Positions 46,023 through 57,477 of a DNA stretch of 64,000 bases are shown here, piece by piece. The DNA lies in NCBI GenBank assembly GCA_030035585.1, contig CM057462.1:95501234-95565233 (forward strand). Direction: 5' to 3'. The translations under genes and the position numbers were made by a program. Positions within the stretch are counted from its first letter, which is position 1, and every line of letters starts with the position of its first letter. The notes under the pieces are model-generated. The model did no database searches and was not told where the DNA came from. It saw only the letters and a list, made by a program, of their open reading frames with translations. The DNA is from Dugong dugon (lineage: Eukaryota > Chordata > Mammalia > Sirenia > Dugongidae).

Positions 46023-46600
46023 ACACGTCAGAAAATGTGCAGGAAGTTGGGGATGAATGATCAATAAAACAGTGGAACTAGAGACTATCAACAGATATGT
46101 TTAAAAGGACAAAAATCATAGCAAGTAACAACTCATAGAAATTAGAGTCTATAAAATACTTTCATACTTAACTGAACTAAATTAAGGCATTAACTATCTT
46201 CTAAGTAGTACCTGCTTTACAGAAACTTGATAAGAAGTGCCCGTGGTAGAATGCGAGGTACAACATTCATGGTGTAAGTGGAGGAGACACACTTGGCCCC
46301 CAAAAATGGATCCTCTGGCCTTTCTGGTAATACCATATCACAGTCTTAGATTACCAGCTTTTCAAGTTTTGATAGCAGAGCTCTTTAATCAAATAAAGTA
46401 TTATATAGGGAGCCTAATGTGTAAAACACATCAATGTTTTTAGCAGTATTCATTTCTATTTTTGCTTTATATTAAAGTTATGATCAAGTCCACCTACAAG
46501 ACAAGTACAGTTCTTTTTATGGACACAAATTTTAAATTTTACATCCAGTGTTTTATCTATTTTCTCCTTTTAGTTGCCTAATCCTGAGAATATCTTGACT
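46022..46600. other. Unique sequence, nothing recognised
   Basis: AT-rich sequence between an AfroSINE and the long RTE element; no gene evidence. Confidence 0.4.
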
Positions 46601-46604
46601 CAGA

Positions 46605-49600
46605 GAGTGTTGTTGTTAGGTGCCTTTGAGTCAATTCCAACTCATAGCAACCCTATGTACAACGGAATGAAACGTCCTGTGTCATCCTCACAATTGTTGC
46701 TATGCTTGAACCCATTGTTGCAGCCACTGTGTCAATCCATCTTGTTGAGGGCCTTACTCTTTTTCGCTGATCATCTACCTTAACAAGAATAATATCTTTC
46801 TCCAGGGACTGATCCCTCCTGATAACATGTCCAAAGTATGTGAGACAAAGTCTTGCCATCCTTGCTTCTAAGGAGCATTCTGGCTGTACTTCTTCTAAGC
46901 AGTTTTGTTCATTCTTCTGGCAGTCTGTGGTATATTCAATATTCTTTGCCAGCACCATAATTCAAAGGCATCAATTGTTCTTCAGTCTTCCTTATTCATT
47001 ATCTAGCTTTCTTATATGAGGTTATTGAAAATACCATGGCTTGGGTCAGGGGCATCTTAGTCCTCAAAGTGATATCTTTACTTTTTAACACTTCAGAAAG
47101 ATCTTTTTCATCATATTTGCCCAATGCAATGAGTCTTTTGATTTCTTGACTGCTGCTTCCATGGGCGTCGATTGCGGATCCAGGTAAAATGAAATCTTTG
47201 GCAACGTTGATCTTTTCTCCATTTATCATGATGTTGCTTATTTGTCCAGTTGTGAGGATTTTTGTTTTCTCTTTATTGAGGTGTGATCCATACTGAAGGC
47301 TGTAGTCTTTGATGTTCATCAGTAAGTGCTTCAAGTCCTCTTCACTTTCAGCAAGCAAGGTTGTGTCATCTGCGTAACGCAGGTTGTTAATGAGTCTTCC
47401 TCCAATCCTGATGCCCCATTCTTCTTCATGTAGTCGAGCGTCTCGGATTATTTGCTCAGCATACAGATTGAATAAGTATGGTGAAAGGATACAACCCTGA
47501 CACACGCCTGTCTTGGCTTTAAACCATGCAGTATCTCCTTGTTCTATTCGAACAACTGCCTCTTGATCTATGTACAGTTTCTTCATGAGCACAATTAAGT
47601 GTTCTGGAATTCCTATTCTTCACAATGTTATCCATCATTTCTTATGATCCACACAGCTGAAGGCCTTTGCATAGTCAATAAAACACAGGTAAACATCTTT
47701 CTGGTATTCTCTGCTTTCAGCCAGGATCCATCTGACATCAGCAATGATATCCCTTGTCCTATGTCCTCTTATTGGACCCAGCTTGAATGTCTGGCAGCTC
47801 CTTGTCCAGTACTGTTGAAATCACTTCTGAATGATCTTCAGCAAAATTTTACTTGCTTGTGATATTAATGATATTGTTCAATAATTTCCTCATTCTGTTG
47901 GATCACCTTTCTGTGGAATGGGCACAAATATGGATCTCTTCCAGTTGGTTGGCCACGTAGCTGTCTTCCAAATTTCTTGGCATAGACGAGTGAGCACCTT
48001 CAGTGCTGCTTCAGTTTGTTGAAACATCTCAATTGGTATTCCACCAATTCCTGGAGCCTTGTGTTTTGTCAATGTCTTCAGTGCAACTTGGACTTCTTCA
48101 TTCAGGTCTTAATCATATGCTACCTCCTCAAATGGATGAACATCAGACAATTCTTTTTGGTACAGTGACTGTGTATTCCTTCCATCTTTTTTTGATGCTT
48201 CCTGCATCATTTAATATTTTCCCTGTAGAATCCTTCAATGCTGCAACTCAGTGCTTCAATTTTTTCTTCAATTCTTTCAGCTGAGAAGTACTGACTGTGT
48301 TCTTCCCATTTGATTTTCTATCTCCAGGTCATTGCACATTTCATTATAATAATTTACTTTGTCTTCTTGAGCTGCCTTTTGAAATCTTCTGTTTAGCTCT
48401 TTTACTTCATCATTTCTTCCTTTTGTTTTATCTACTCTACATTCTAGAGCAAGTTTCAGAGTTTCTTCTGATATCCATTTTGGTCTTTTCTTTCTTTCTT
48501 GACTTTTTAATGACCTCTTGCTTTCTTCATATACGATGTCCTTGATGTCATTCCACAACTCATCTCCTCTTCAGTCATTAGTGTTCAGTGCATCAGATCT
48601 ATTTCTGAGATGGTCCCTAAATCAGGTTGGATATACTCAAGGTCATACTTTGGCTTTTGTGGACTTGTTCTAATTTTCTTCGGTTTCAGGATGAACTTGC
48701 ATATGAGCAATTGATGGTCTGTCCCACATTCAGCCCCTGGCCTTGTTCCGACTGATGATATTGAGCTTTTCCATTGTCTCGTTCTACAGATGTAGTCAGT
48801 TTGATTCCTGTATGTTCCATCTGGCAAGGTCCACATGTATAGTCACTGTTTATGTTGTTGAAAAAAGGTATTTGCAATGAATATGTCCTTGGTCTTGCAA
48901 AATTGCGTCGTGCAATCTCCAGTGTCATTTCTACAACCAAGGTCATATTTTCCAACTGCCAATCCTTCTTTGTTTCTGACTTTCAGATTCCAATTGCTAG
49001 TAATTATCAGTGCATCTTGATTGCATGTTTCATCAATTTCAGACTGCAGAAGTTGGTAAAAATCTTCAATTTCTTCATATTTGGTCTCAGTTGTAAGTGT
49101 ATAAATTTGAATAATAGTCGTTTTAACTGGTTCTCCTTCTAGGTATATGGATATTATCCTATCACTGACAGCATCGTGCTTCAGGATAGATCCTGAAATG
49201 TTCTTTCTGATGATGAATGGGATGCCATTCCTCTTCAAATTTTCATTCCCGGCTAGTAGACCATATGATTGTCTGATTCAAAATGGCCAGTTCCAGTTCA
49301 TTTCACCTCACTAATGCCTAGGATATGGATGTTTATGCATTCCATTTAATTTTTTATGACTTCTAATTTTCCTAGATTCATACTTTGTACATTCTATGTT
49401 CCTATTATTAATGGATGTTTGTGGCTGTTTCTTCTCATTTCGAGTCATGCCACAGCAGCAAATGAAGGTCCCAAAAGCTTGACTCCATCCACGTCATTAA
49501 GGTCGACCACTTTGAGGAGGTGGCTCTTCCCTAGTCATATTTTGAGTGCCTTTCAACCTGAGGGGCTCATATTCTGGCGGTATACCAGACAATGTTCCAC

Positions 49601-49805
49601 TGCTATTTTTAAGGTTTTCACTGGCTGATTTTTTTCAGAAATAGACAGCTTGGTCCTTATTCCTAGTTTGTCTTAGTCTGGAAGCTCAGCTGAAACCTGT
49701 CCACCATGGGTGACCCTGCTGGTATCTGAAATACCAGTGGCATAGCTTATAGCATCACAGCAACGCGGAAGCCAACACAGTACGACAAACTGACAGATGT
49801 GTAGG
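46605..49805 (-). mobile_element. Near-full-length RTE-class LINE, about 3.2 kb, inactivated
   Basis: On the minus strand, from 49,805 to 46,605: a leader; an apurinic-type endonuclease region (49,238-48,843, 'ALIITSNWNLKV', with S replacing the G/D-type residue of 'ITGDWN' in the other copy); a linker (48,836-48,277); the RT start 'KHKAPGIGGIPIEMFQQ' (48,072-47,890); the RT core (47,592-46,999) with 'GCILSPYLFNLYAEQIIRDARL' and 'INNLRYADDTTLLAES' (catalytic YADD intact); and a C-terminal segment (46,958-46,653) before the tail. The reading frame changes near 48,570 and again near 46,970, and the endonuclease motif is mutated, so it cannot be autonomous. Left and right flanks show only a weak CAGAG-like duplication. 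It is the window's reference copy for the RTE family. Confidence 0.93.
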
Positions 49806-50228
49806 GCACAGAGGGTAGTAGTTTCGAATAGCAACAAGCTCTGGACGTCTTAATTACCAAAGACTATTTCTATGCCATTTCGGGTAGGTTTAGGTTTTTT
49901 TGTTAGCCAAAAAATCTCTGACTTTCATTCACTGACATACATTATCGAGTGCCTTCTATGTGCTAAGCACTTGGCAAAGTGCTGAGAGTACACGGGTAAC
50001 AGGACAATCCCTGCGTTTACAGAGTCTTGGAGGGTGGCAAGTTTATTTCTGGATTCTCTGTACAGTAGCTAATTTTAGTTTTTCATTTCATCTTTCCAAA
50101 TTCAGTAGAATTAGAGGAAACATTAAACGAAGAACATGTGCTGGGCAAGGGTCTCAGGGAGACAGAATTCCTCTCCTTAAAGGGGAAAAAAAAATCCTGT
50201 ATTTGGTAGAATTTTAGGAGGGATTAAA

Positions 50229-50278
50229 AACACTTGGGATTGCCATGAGTGGGAATCGATTCAATGGCACCTGGTACT
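50229..50278 (+). mobile_element. AfroSINE terminal scrap
   Basis: 'GGGATTGCCATGAGTGGGAATCGATTCAATGGCACC', only the terminal 50 bp. Confidence 0.75.
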
Positions 50279-50507
50279 GGTAAAATATTGGGAGAGAGGA
50301 ACCCTGGAAGACAGTATAGAGAGAGTATATGAGAAGTAAAGATAAAGGTAGAAGCTAGAGTGGGAGAATGAAACTGGGGCAAGATACCCTTGACAATGAA
50401 GAAGAGTGGGTAATTTCCTATCCATTTGCCAAGGAGTGGTGGTAGAGTGTTTTACAGCCAACAGAATATTCTTAGACCAAAATTTGTTGGTTGATTTTTT
50501 TTTCTTT

Positions 50508-50592
50508 TAGCAAAGCCCCAGGGTACATGGGGAAGTTCTACTCCATCCTATAGGATCGCTGTTAGTTAGGATAGACTGGATGGCAATAGGTG
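50508..50592 (+). mobile_element. AfroSINE 3' fragment
   Basis: 'GGGGAAGTTCTACTCCATCCTATAGGATCGCTGTTAG..GACTGGATGGCAATAGG'. Confidence 0.8.
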
Positions 50593-51269
50593 AAGAGGAA
50601 TATAATTCACACAGTAAACCTTGGAGGTTAGAGGGAGGGTCAGGGAGTATATGTTGGTCTACAGCGTTTGGGCTGGAGGCATTTCTGTTCGATATTAAGA
50701 AGTGTTACATAAGGCCAGAGGATTTGGGCTGTCTAGTTGACTGACCCCCGGGTTATTTGGAGGAACACACCGTGTTGGAGCAAGAAAGGATTTTAATGAT
50801 TCTATCAAGACCAGAGAAGAAAGTGACTTGCTCAATTTCAAACAAGGAAAGGTAGAGGAAAGTCAAGCCTAGGTCTCCTGACTGTGAATCTGGCCCTCGG
50901 TTCATTCTGCCCCTGTGTGTTTCACAGGGGATGATTCTATGAAATGGCTTTGGGAAAGTACTAGCGATTTAAAGCTCTCCAGTGGTCTGATTGGCTTAGC
51001 ATCTGGGAAATTCCGAATCACTTCTGATGGAATGTTTTGTTTACTTCCCCCCACAGTGCTAAAGGGGAAAAAAGTTTTCTCTTTTTTTTCCCCAACTAAT
51101 TTGCTGTAAATAATTTCCCATTTCATCTGGTCTCACAAACAGTGCCTTCCTGGGGCCATCTATTTGCTAGTTTCAGAGAAGGAATACCATTTTAAATACT
51201 TGGCTGTTTTTTAGATGCAAAGAGAAGGAATAATGTCGTTTACTTAGCTCCTCTGTTAGTAAACCTGCT

Positions 51270-51482
51270 GACCCTCTAAACCAGTTTCCGTGGTGTCAGC
51301 TCTGACTCATGGTGTCCCCATGTGTGTCAGAGTAGAACTGTGCTCCATAAGGTGTTCAATGGCTGACTTTTCAGGAGTAGATCACCAGGCCTTTCTTCTG
51401 AGACACCTCTGGGTGGACTTGGACTTGCAGTCTTTCAGTTAGCAGCCAAATGTGTTAACTGTTTGAACCATCCAAGGACTCC
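51270..51482 (-). mobile_element. AfroSINE, long variant, antisense
   Basis: 'CAGCTCTGACTCATGGTGTCCCCATGTGTGTCAGAG', 'TCACCAGGCCTTTCTTCTGAGACACCTCTGGGTGG', complemented head 'AACCATCCAAGGACTCC'. Confidence 0.92.
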
Positions 51483-51814
51483 ACTGCACCTACTACTAGA
51501 GGCAAATTGTGACCCAGAGCGCCCGTCTAGTGCAGCCAGTACTGCCACGAACTGACGTGCATTTAGAGATTTTTAGAGCCCTAAGTTTCCACTAAAGGTC
51601 ATCTAGCTCAATGGGTCGGAAGCGTTTTTTCAAACCAAATTTTAAGTCAACACCCAATAAATAAAACTGGAGCCACTCAGGTTGAAGTGAGGGGTTGAGA
51701 ACTGCTTAATCTCTTTCTTATTCTGGAGTAGTAGTCCCTGATATAGGTCCCTAAAGCAATTTGGAAACTACTAAACTAGTCCAGCTTATTCATTCTATCA
51801 GTGGTGACACTAAA

Positions 51815-51910
51815 ATTTCACAGTGACCTTCCCAAAAGTCCATGGCTAATTAGTGGCATATCTGGACTTGAACCAAGGTCACCTAAGCTTAGTCCAGTGA
51901 GTCTTCTGTA
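51815..51910 (-). repeat. MIR-related fragment
   Basis: 'AGTCCATGGCTAATTAGTGGCATATCTGGACTTGAACCAAGGTCACC' is the antisense MIR core. Confidence 0.7.
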
Positions 51911-52107
51911 ACTCACTTAAGTGGTTAAATGCTGTTAGTGATGGAGGCCTCACCTGGAACTAAGATCTCCTTGGAGGCAGAGAGTGACAAGAAGAGGTTG
52001 GGCAGGCAGTATGTTACTGTGTCCAGTAACTGGGAAAAATGCAATGAGGTCGAGCCAGAGGAAGCTGTGGTTTGACCTGCCTGATCTAAACAAACATATA
52101 CAAATAT

Positions 52108-52184
52108 GGTGGCTGGTGGGTTCCAACTGCCGACCTTTCAGTTAGTGGCCAAGTCCTAAACCACTTCACCGCCAAGGCTCCTCC
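52108..52184 (-). mobile_element. AfroSINE head only, antisense
   Basis: 'GTGGGTTCCAACTGCCGACCTTTCAGTTAGTGGCC..TTCACCGCCAAGGCTCC' is just the tRNA-like part; the 3' half is absent. Confidence 0.85.
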
Positions 52185-52439
52185 ATATGCAAAGCAGGCA
52201 TCAAAAAAAAAAATTATTTACTGTAACTCTTGAGAGACTCAAGATTTCTGTGTCATCTGCCACTTCCTCTTTACATTAATCTAAATACTGTCCAAGGATA
52301 CCCCATAGTCCTAAGGAAACAATACAAGTAGGAAATCACGCTCTAACAATTATTCTTTTTGTAAAAACATGGTGGTGGGAGACATGCATCAGGCCACACA
52401 AAGCCTAAGGGAATTAACTGACCCACTGCTCACGAGAAG

Positions 52440-52594
52440 CCACCCTCTGTTAACTGTGGACCTTGGGTGAGTTATTTCATCTCGTGGAGCTTCAATCTCT
52501 TCCCTCACTAGGCTGTTGGGAGAAGAAAATGGGAGTCTTCAATGCATCACCTGGATGTAGTAAACATGCAGAAGTATTAGCTATTATTATGTAA
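52440..52594 (+). repeat. MIR SINE fragment
   Basis: 'GTTAACTGTGGACCTTGGGTGAGTTATTTCATCTCG' and 'GTAGTAAACATGCAGAAGTATTAGCTATTATTAT', plus orientation. Confidence 0.75.
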
Positions 52595-52820
52595 AACAAA
52601 CAAACAAACAAAACCCCAAACCAATTGCCATGGAGTCGATTTGGACTCATGGTGACCCCATCTGTGTCAAAGTAGAACTGTGTTCCATAGGGTTTTCAGA
52701 GGCTGATTTTTCAGAAGTAGATCACCAGGCCTTTCTTCTGAGGTGCCTCTGAGTGGATATGAACTGGCAACCTCTTGGTTAGTAGCCAAACACTTCACTG
52801 ATTCCACCACCCAGGGACTC
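52595..52820 (-). mobile_element. AfroSINE, long variant, with (AAAC)n-like tail
   Basis: Begins 'AAAACAAACAAACAAAC', the complement of a GTTT-rich 3' tail, then 'TTGCCATGGAGTCGATTTGGACTCATGGTGACC', ending in 'CCACCCAGGGACTCC'. Imperfect duplication: ATTATTATGTAA left, ATTATTACTATGTAA right. Confidence 0.93.
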
Positions 52821-52849
52821 CATTATTACTATGTAACTAACATAATAAC

Positions 52850-53035
52850 ATTTCTTACAATAACCCTTTGGGACTCATAGCTACCAACATTTCCTTTTCC
52901 AGTGAAGAAACTGAGCTCTGGAGATTTTAAGTGTCTTTCCCAAAGTCATACGATTAGGAAAGGGGCAGAAACTGGGATATAAAACCAGGACCATCTGACT
53001 CCAACACCCATTTGCTTTCTACTACAATGACCCCT
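52850..53035 (-). repeat. MIR SINE
   Basis: 'TTTTCCAGTGAAGAAACTGAGCTCTGGAGATTTTAAGTGTC', 'CCCAAAGTCATACGATTAGG', 'ATCTGACTCCAACACCC'. Confidence 0.85.
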
Positions 53036-53389
53036 AATAAATTTCTAGTTGGTTTAATTTCAGGGGAATAATGTTTCTGCTAATGCATTGTGATCCAACA
53101 TGTAATCTGAGTGTCTCCCTTTTTGTTTTAGTGCCTAGAAAACTTGGAACCAAATGTATTGCCCAAGTATAATTATCTAATTAACTCTCCAAAGAATTTA
53201 TCCCTTTTCTTGCACTCATTTTACGTGGACTCATTTTCTGCAGCCTGGTTTTTATTTATTTTGTTTTCAACATCTTGCTATATTCCTCTTGGGTGTGTCC
53301 TTCCGAAGACTGTCCAGGTGATTATAAAGAAGTGCAAATTTGGACTTAAGTATTTGAGAATTGCATTAGCTTGTTTGCTTTGTTCATTA

Positions 53390-53515
53390 GTTGCTATCCA
53401 GGTGGCTTTCAACTCATACCAGTCCCTTGTACACTGGAACCAAATGCTGCCCAGTCCTGCGCCATCCCCATGATGGGTGCAGATCAGACCATTGTGATCC
53501 GTGGGGGCATTAGCT
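53390..53515 (-). mobile_element. RTE/AfroSINE-type 3'-terminal fragment
   Basis: 'TTAGTTGCTATCCAGGTGGCTTTCAACTCATACC..AATGCTGCCCAGTCCTGCGCCATCCCCATGAT' matches the complemented last 100 bp of the RTE copies. The sequence after about 53,470 diverges from them, so this may be a related subfamily. Confidence 0.75.
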
Positions 53516-53518
53516 CGT

Positions 53519-53715
53519 AAACCCCATTGCCGTGGAGTCGATTCCAACATAAGTGACCCTATAGGACAGTGTAGACCTGCCCTGTAGGGTTTCCTAGGCT
53601 GTAAATCTTTCAGAAGCAGACTGCTGCATCTTTCCCTCACAAAGCAGCTGGGGGAAAGGACGGACCTTTCCATTAGCAGCGAAGGGCTTAACCATTGTGT
53701 CACCAGGGCTCCTGG
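53519..53715 (-). mobile_element. AfroSINE, antisense
   Basis: 'ACCCCATTGCCGTGGAGTCGATTCCAAC', 'GAAGCAGACTGCTGCATC', complemented head 'CTTAACCATTGTGTCACCAGGGCTCC'. Immediately follows the RTE-type tail fragment in the same orientation. Confidence 0.93.
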
Positions 53716-54405
53716 GGGGGATAAAAAGGATAAACGTAAGTCTCTGACATCAAGAAACTTGAAATTTAATTGCGGAAAATAAGATCTGTACGTGGAAAAC
53801 GATGACAGTAAATAGATTCCAAGTGAGAAAAGTACGGATAGGAAGTACAAGAAGAGGAGAGAGATTTCAAAAATTGGGAGTCATATTGGGGAGGACTTTC
53901 TGAAATTTGGGCTTAGAGTTCCAGAAAACAAAGCATCACATGGTGAAATAAAAAAGCTGAAAGACCCTTACTCCTCTAAGAAAGTTAAATAAATCATTTG
54001 CTTACTCATTTATGCAACATACTTTTTTTTTTTTTTTAATACAATAGGCATGGTCTTGGCCCTTGTAGTTTGTCAAGAAAAATATTACTGGTTCTATCAT
54101 GTTGTACTTCCTAGGAGAAAGGAAAGAGCTGGTTCTGAAATGGAATAGCCTAGTCTAAATTATGGATAATTATCTCATTCCCATTTGCCAGCCCATTTTG
54201 TTAAAAGCAGATTTTATTTCAAGTACATTATTCTAGGTTCTTAGAGCTGCCTTGAGGTTCAACCCAGACCAGTCATTACACTGAATGAAAGATGCACTCA
54301 TTTTAATGTCTTCTTTTATGGGGAGAAATTCATCATTCGGTTAGAATGTGTTGAAACTTTAACCAGAAACTGTGTAAATCTTATTTTTAGAAGAGAAGCA
54401 GGGTG
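53715..54405. other. Unique sequence with a T-run
   Basis: A T-run lies at 54,024-54,038; otherwise AT-rich with nothing recognised. Confidence 0.4.
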
Positions 54406-54409
54406 ATTT

Positions 54410-54628
54410 CTCGAGTGGTGATGGGTGGTTAAAGTGCTCAGCTGCTAACCAGAAGGTCAACTGTTCAAACCCACCATCAGCTCCTTGGGAGAAAGATGTG
54501 GCAGCCTGCTTCCATAAAAATTACAGCCTAGGAAACCCTATGGGGCAGTTTTACTCTGTCCTATAGGGTCTCTAGCAGTCAGAATCAACTGGACAGCAGT
54601 GGATTTGGTTTGGTTTTTTGTTTTTATC
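54410..54628 (+). mobile_element. AfroSINE, full-length
   Basis: 'GTGGTGATGGGTGGTTAAAGTGCTCAGCTGCTAACCAGAAGGTC', 'GGGAGAAAGATGTGGCAGCCTGCTTCC', 'CAGAATCAACTGGACAGCAGTGGATTTGG'. Confidence 0.92.
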
Positions 54629-54934
54629 TTTTTAAGCAACCCAGCTCAGCATACTCTGCCAGCTCATTTGCTATTTGAATCATGGGCTCATTTTAAGATC
54701 GATGTGAGCAGTTGTCATCCCTTGGGGCCGTCAACTTTCTTAGAAGCTGATTCTCATCCCATCCATCATTTTTATTTCAGAGACATTTAGGATAATGACT
54801 GATAATTTGGAAAGGGGAACTTTTAGATTTGCCTCCAAATTGCTTTATTATACCTAGCAAGAAAAAAATGCACTTTTTCTGGGAGAAGGTTCTTTTATTA
54901 ATTTAGTATGCAGCACCTTCTGGTAGTGGAATAA

Positions 54935-55070
54935 CAGCAAGTTCAGAGTCCAGAGACCTGAATTTTATTCCTCACCACAACACTCAGTGGGTCTCAGTTT
55001 TTTATCTATGAGGCGGGGATTGTAATGACAGCATGATAGTTATGAGAGCTTAGTACAAATCAGAGAATGG
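54935..55070 (+). repeat. MIR SINE, diverged
   Basis: 'AAGTTCAGAGTCCAGAGACCTGAATTTTATTCC', 'GGGTCTCAGTTTTTTATCTATGAGGCGGGGATTGTAATGAC'. Confidence 0.7.
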
Positions 55071-55614
55071 TTTATTGTTTTTACCCTCTGCTATGCATTT
55101 ATTCTTTTTCTAGTAACAGTGTCCAACATTTCCTTTAGGAAGCAGCCGCTCCCCTGCATGAGGGGAACATGTGGCACAGACCTGGCCAATCAAGACACTA
55201 AATGATGATGCTTATAAATATAAAATAACCTTAGTGATTGGCTCAGGAATGGACATGTTATGCAAAATGATTTAATCAGAATGGATACTAAAAAGTGTAT
55301 ATGAGCAAAAATATTATAAAGAGATATTATATTTATGAAATAAATTGAGGACATTTCAATGTGGATACAGTTAAATGATGCCAAAAAAATATTATTTAAT
55401 TAGCTATCAGAATGGATTGTGGTTAGGTAAGAACCTATCTGTAGTAAAGATGTAGGGATGAAATGAAATGAGATGGGAGGTTTGCTTTAAAATCTTTCAC
55501 TTAAAAAATGAAGCAAAATGGCAAATTTTTGACAATTGTTGAATGGTTGATACATATATAATAATATTTTATTCTCTTTTGTGTGTGTGTGTTTTCATAG
55601 TAAATTTTAAAAAA

Positions 55615-56360
55615 TAATCTGATCATGTAATTCTTGTTTTAAAAATCTGCCAATTTTCTGCTGGCTACAGGAGAAAAATCTAAACTTACAAACTTGGCAT
55701 ACAAATCTCTTTATAAACTGACCCCAAACTAATTTTCAACCTACTTCTGCATTCCCCATAATTCTGCCCTATATGACTACTCCACTCCTTTTTTTTTTAG
55801 TCTTCCATACTCTTTCGTGACTCCGGGTCTTTGTGCCTTCCATTCCCACTGTCCAGAATTTCCTTGCCCTCCTTCTTACGTAAGAAAATATACCCATCCC
55901 TAAAGGCCCAGTGCAAAATATTTTCCACTGGGACAAGAACCCGATGCTGTCAAGTCGATTCCAACTCATAGCAACCTTATAGGACAGAGTAGAACTACCC
56001 CATAGGGTTTGCAAGGCTTTTAAAATCTTTACGGAAGAAGACAGCCACAGCTTTCTCACGTGGGGCAGCTAGTGGGTTCAGACTGCCAACCTGTCTGTTA
56101 GCAGCCTAGCATTTCATCACTGCACCCCCAGGGCTCTTTATTGAGACAAGGAATCCAGTTAAAACAAATTCAAGTTTTCCTTTTATCCATGACTTTCCAA
56201 CTGTACAACATTCTGCTGTAATTTATCTATTGATGCCCCAGCGGTTGGTGGTGAGCTCACTAAGAGCAAGCCAGTATGCTTGTAGCTCTGTATACCCAGC
56301 ACCACCATCGGGTCTAGCAAACAAAGGGTGCTTGATAAGTGTCTGTCAAATGAATGCCTG
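55615..56360 (+). repeat. L2 LINE 3' end split by an AfroSINE
   Basis: 55,615-55,932 ('ACTTGGCATACAAATCTCTTTATAAACTGACCCC', 'TTTGTGCCTTCCATTCCCAC') resumes at about 56,140-56,360 ('GTGGTGAGCTCACTAAGAGCAAGCC..GGTGCTTGATAAGTGTCTGTCAAATGAATG'). Confidence 0.8.
55938..56137 (-). mobile_element. AfroSINE nested in L2
   Basis: 'CCGATGCTGTCAAGTCGATTCCAACTCATAGC', 'ACAGAGTAGAACTACCCCATAGGGTTTGC', complemented head 'ATTTCATCACTGCACCCCCAGGGCTC'. Confidence 0.93.
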
Positions 56361-57050
56361 CAGAGTCAATCCTTTAATTGTGAATGTCCTCCTGATGACC
56401 TGAAGAGAGCGAAGACCAAACAAACAGCATTTTCCTATCTTGCAGTTGCTTTCTCCTGTCTTGTAAACCTGGTTAGAGATTTGACTTCTCTAAAATGGAA
56501 AGACAATCACAGTTCTCAACTCCCAAGGCTACAGAAATATGCTAATATTTCTTTTGTAAACATCTCCAACAAATTGACTATGTCATTAAGGTTTAATGAT
56601 TTTTGGAATAGCTGAGGTTTATCTTTGGAGAAACACTGAGACTTGATGCCCTTAATGAACTCTTTTTCCCCTGACCCAGCAATACCTAATTTCTACTTAA
56701 TTGCTTTTTGTTGACATTAGGTTTAGTTTCTTGGCTTCTTCACTGAAATATATCCTTACGGAGGCTGCTGCCTGGCTGTTTGGTTGCAATAAATTTTGTC
56801 CTTTAATTCCTGACTTAAAAGATACGAAGCCATGTGCTTTCCTCTTGTTCCTCCCCACCCCCGGCTCTTGAATGTCCATTATCACTGACAGTATACTACC
56901 ATTTTCTAAATGGTTTAGAGTAAATAAACCATTTTTCCTAAAATTTAGATAATTGTAACCCAAAAGACTTTGAACGTATTGAACGTATATGTGAGTCCTC
57001 CAGATGAATGAATCTCCTTTTCAGTGTATTGATAGGATCATTTAAACAGC
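56360..57050. other. Unique sequence, nothing recognised
   Basis: No repeat, exon or promoter seen. The frame 56,328-56,615 starts within the L2 tail and has no domain. Confidence 0.4.
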
Positions 57051-57054
57051 CTAT

Positions 57055-57477
57055 GGCAAAGATAATAAAAGCATAGACACACTTCATCAACTAATGAATG
57101 AATAAATGTGCGATATACATACAATGAAATATTATCCAGCAGTACAATGGAATGAAGTACTGATACATGTCACAATGTGGATGAATCTTGCAAACATTGT
57201 CCCAAGTGAAAGAAGCCAGTGACCAAAGAAAACACATATTGTGTGATTTTGTTTACATAAAATGTTCCGAATAGGCAAATCTATAGAGACAAAAGTAGAT
57301 TAGTGGTTGCCCAGGGTTGGGAGAGTTTGGGTAAATGGGGAATGACTGCTAATGGGTATGAGGTTTCTTTGTGGGGTGACTAAAATGGTCTGGCATTACT
57401 GGTGATGTTTGTACACTTTAAATGCTTGAATTGTATAGTATGTGAATTATATCTCAGTAGAACTTAAAAAAAAAAAA
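57055..57477 (+). mobile_element. Old L1 3' end with poly(A) tail
   Basis: 'GCGATATACATACAATGAAATATTATCCAGCAGTACAATGGAATGAAG', 'CAAGTGAAAGAAGCCAGTGACCAAAG', 'AGATTAGTGGTTGCCCAGGG', 'GTATGTGAATTATATCTCAGTAGAACTTAAAAAAAA' are the canonical end of old mammalian L1s (L1M group, from memory). It is the only L1 3' end here in plus orientation. Confidence 0.88.

Larger units (their letters stand above)
49805..51265. other. Unique DNA with small AfroSINE and old-repeat remnants
   Basis: 49,918-50,040 ('CATTATCGAGTGCCTTCTATGTGCTAAGCACTTGGC') resembles the unresolved ancient repeat. Two AfroSINE 3' scraps lie at 50,229-50,278 and 50,508-50,592. The overlapping frames at 50,902-51,126 on both strands have no domain. 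Confidence 0.5.

Noticed and set aside
53278..53850. 190-residue minus-strand frame
   Set aside because: It runs through an RTE tail and an antisense AfroSINE; its length is due to repeat sequence, not a gene.
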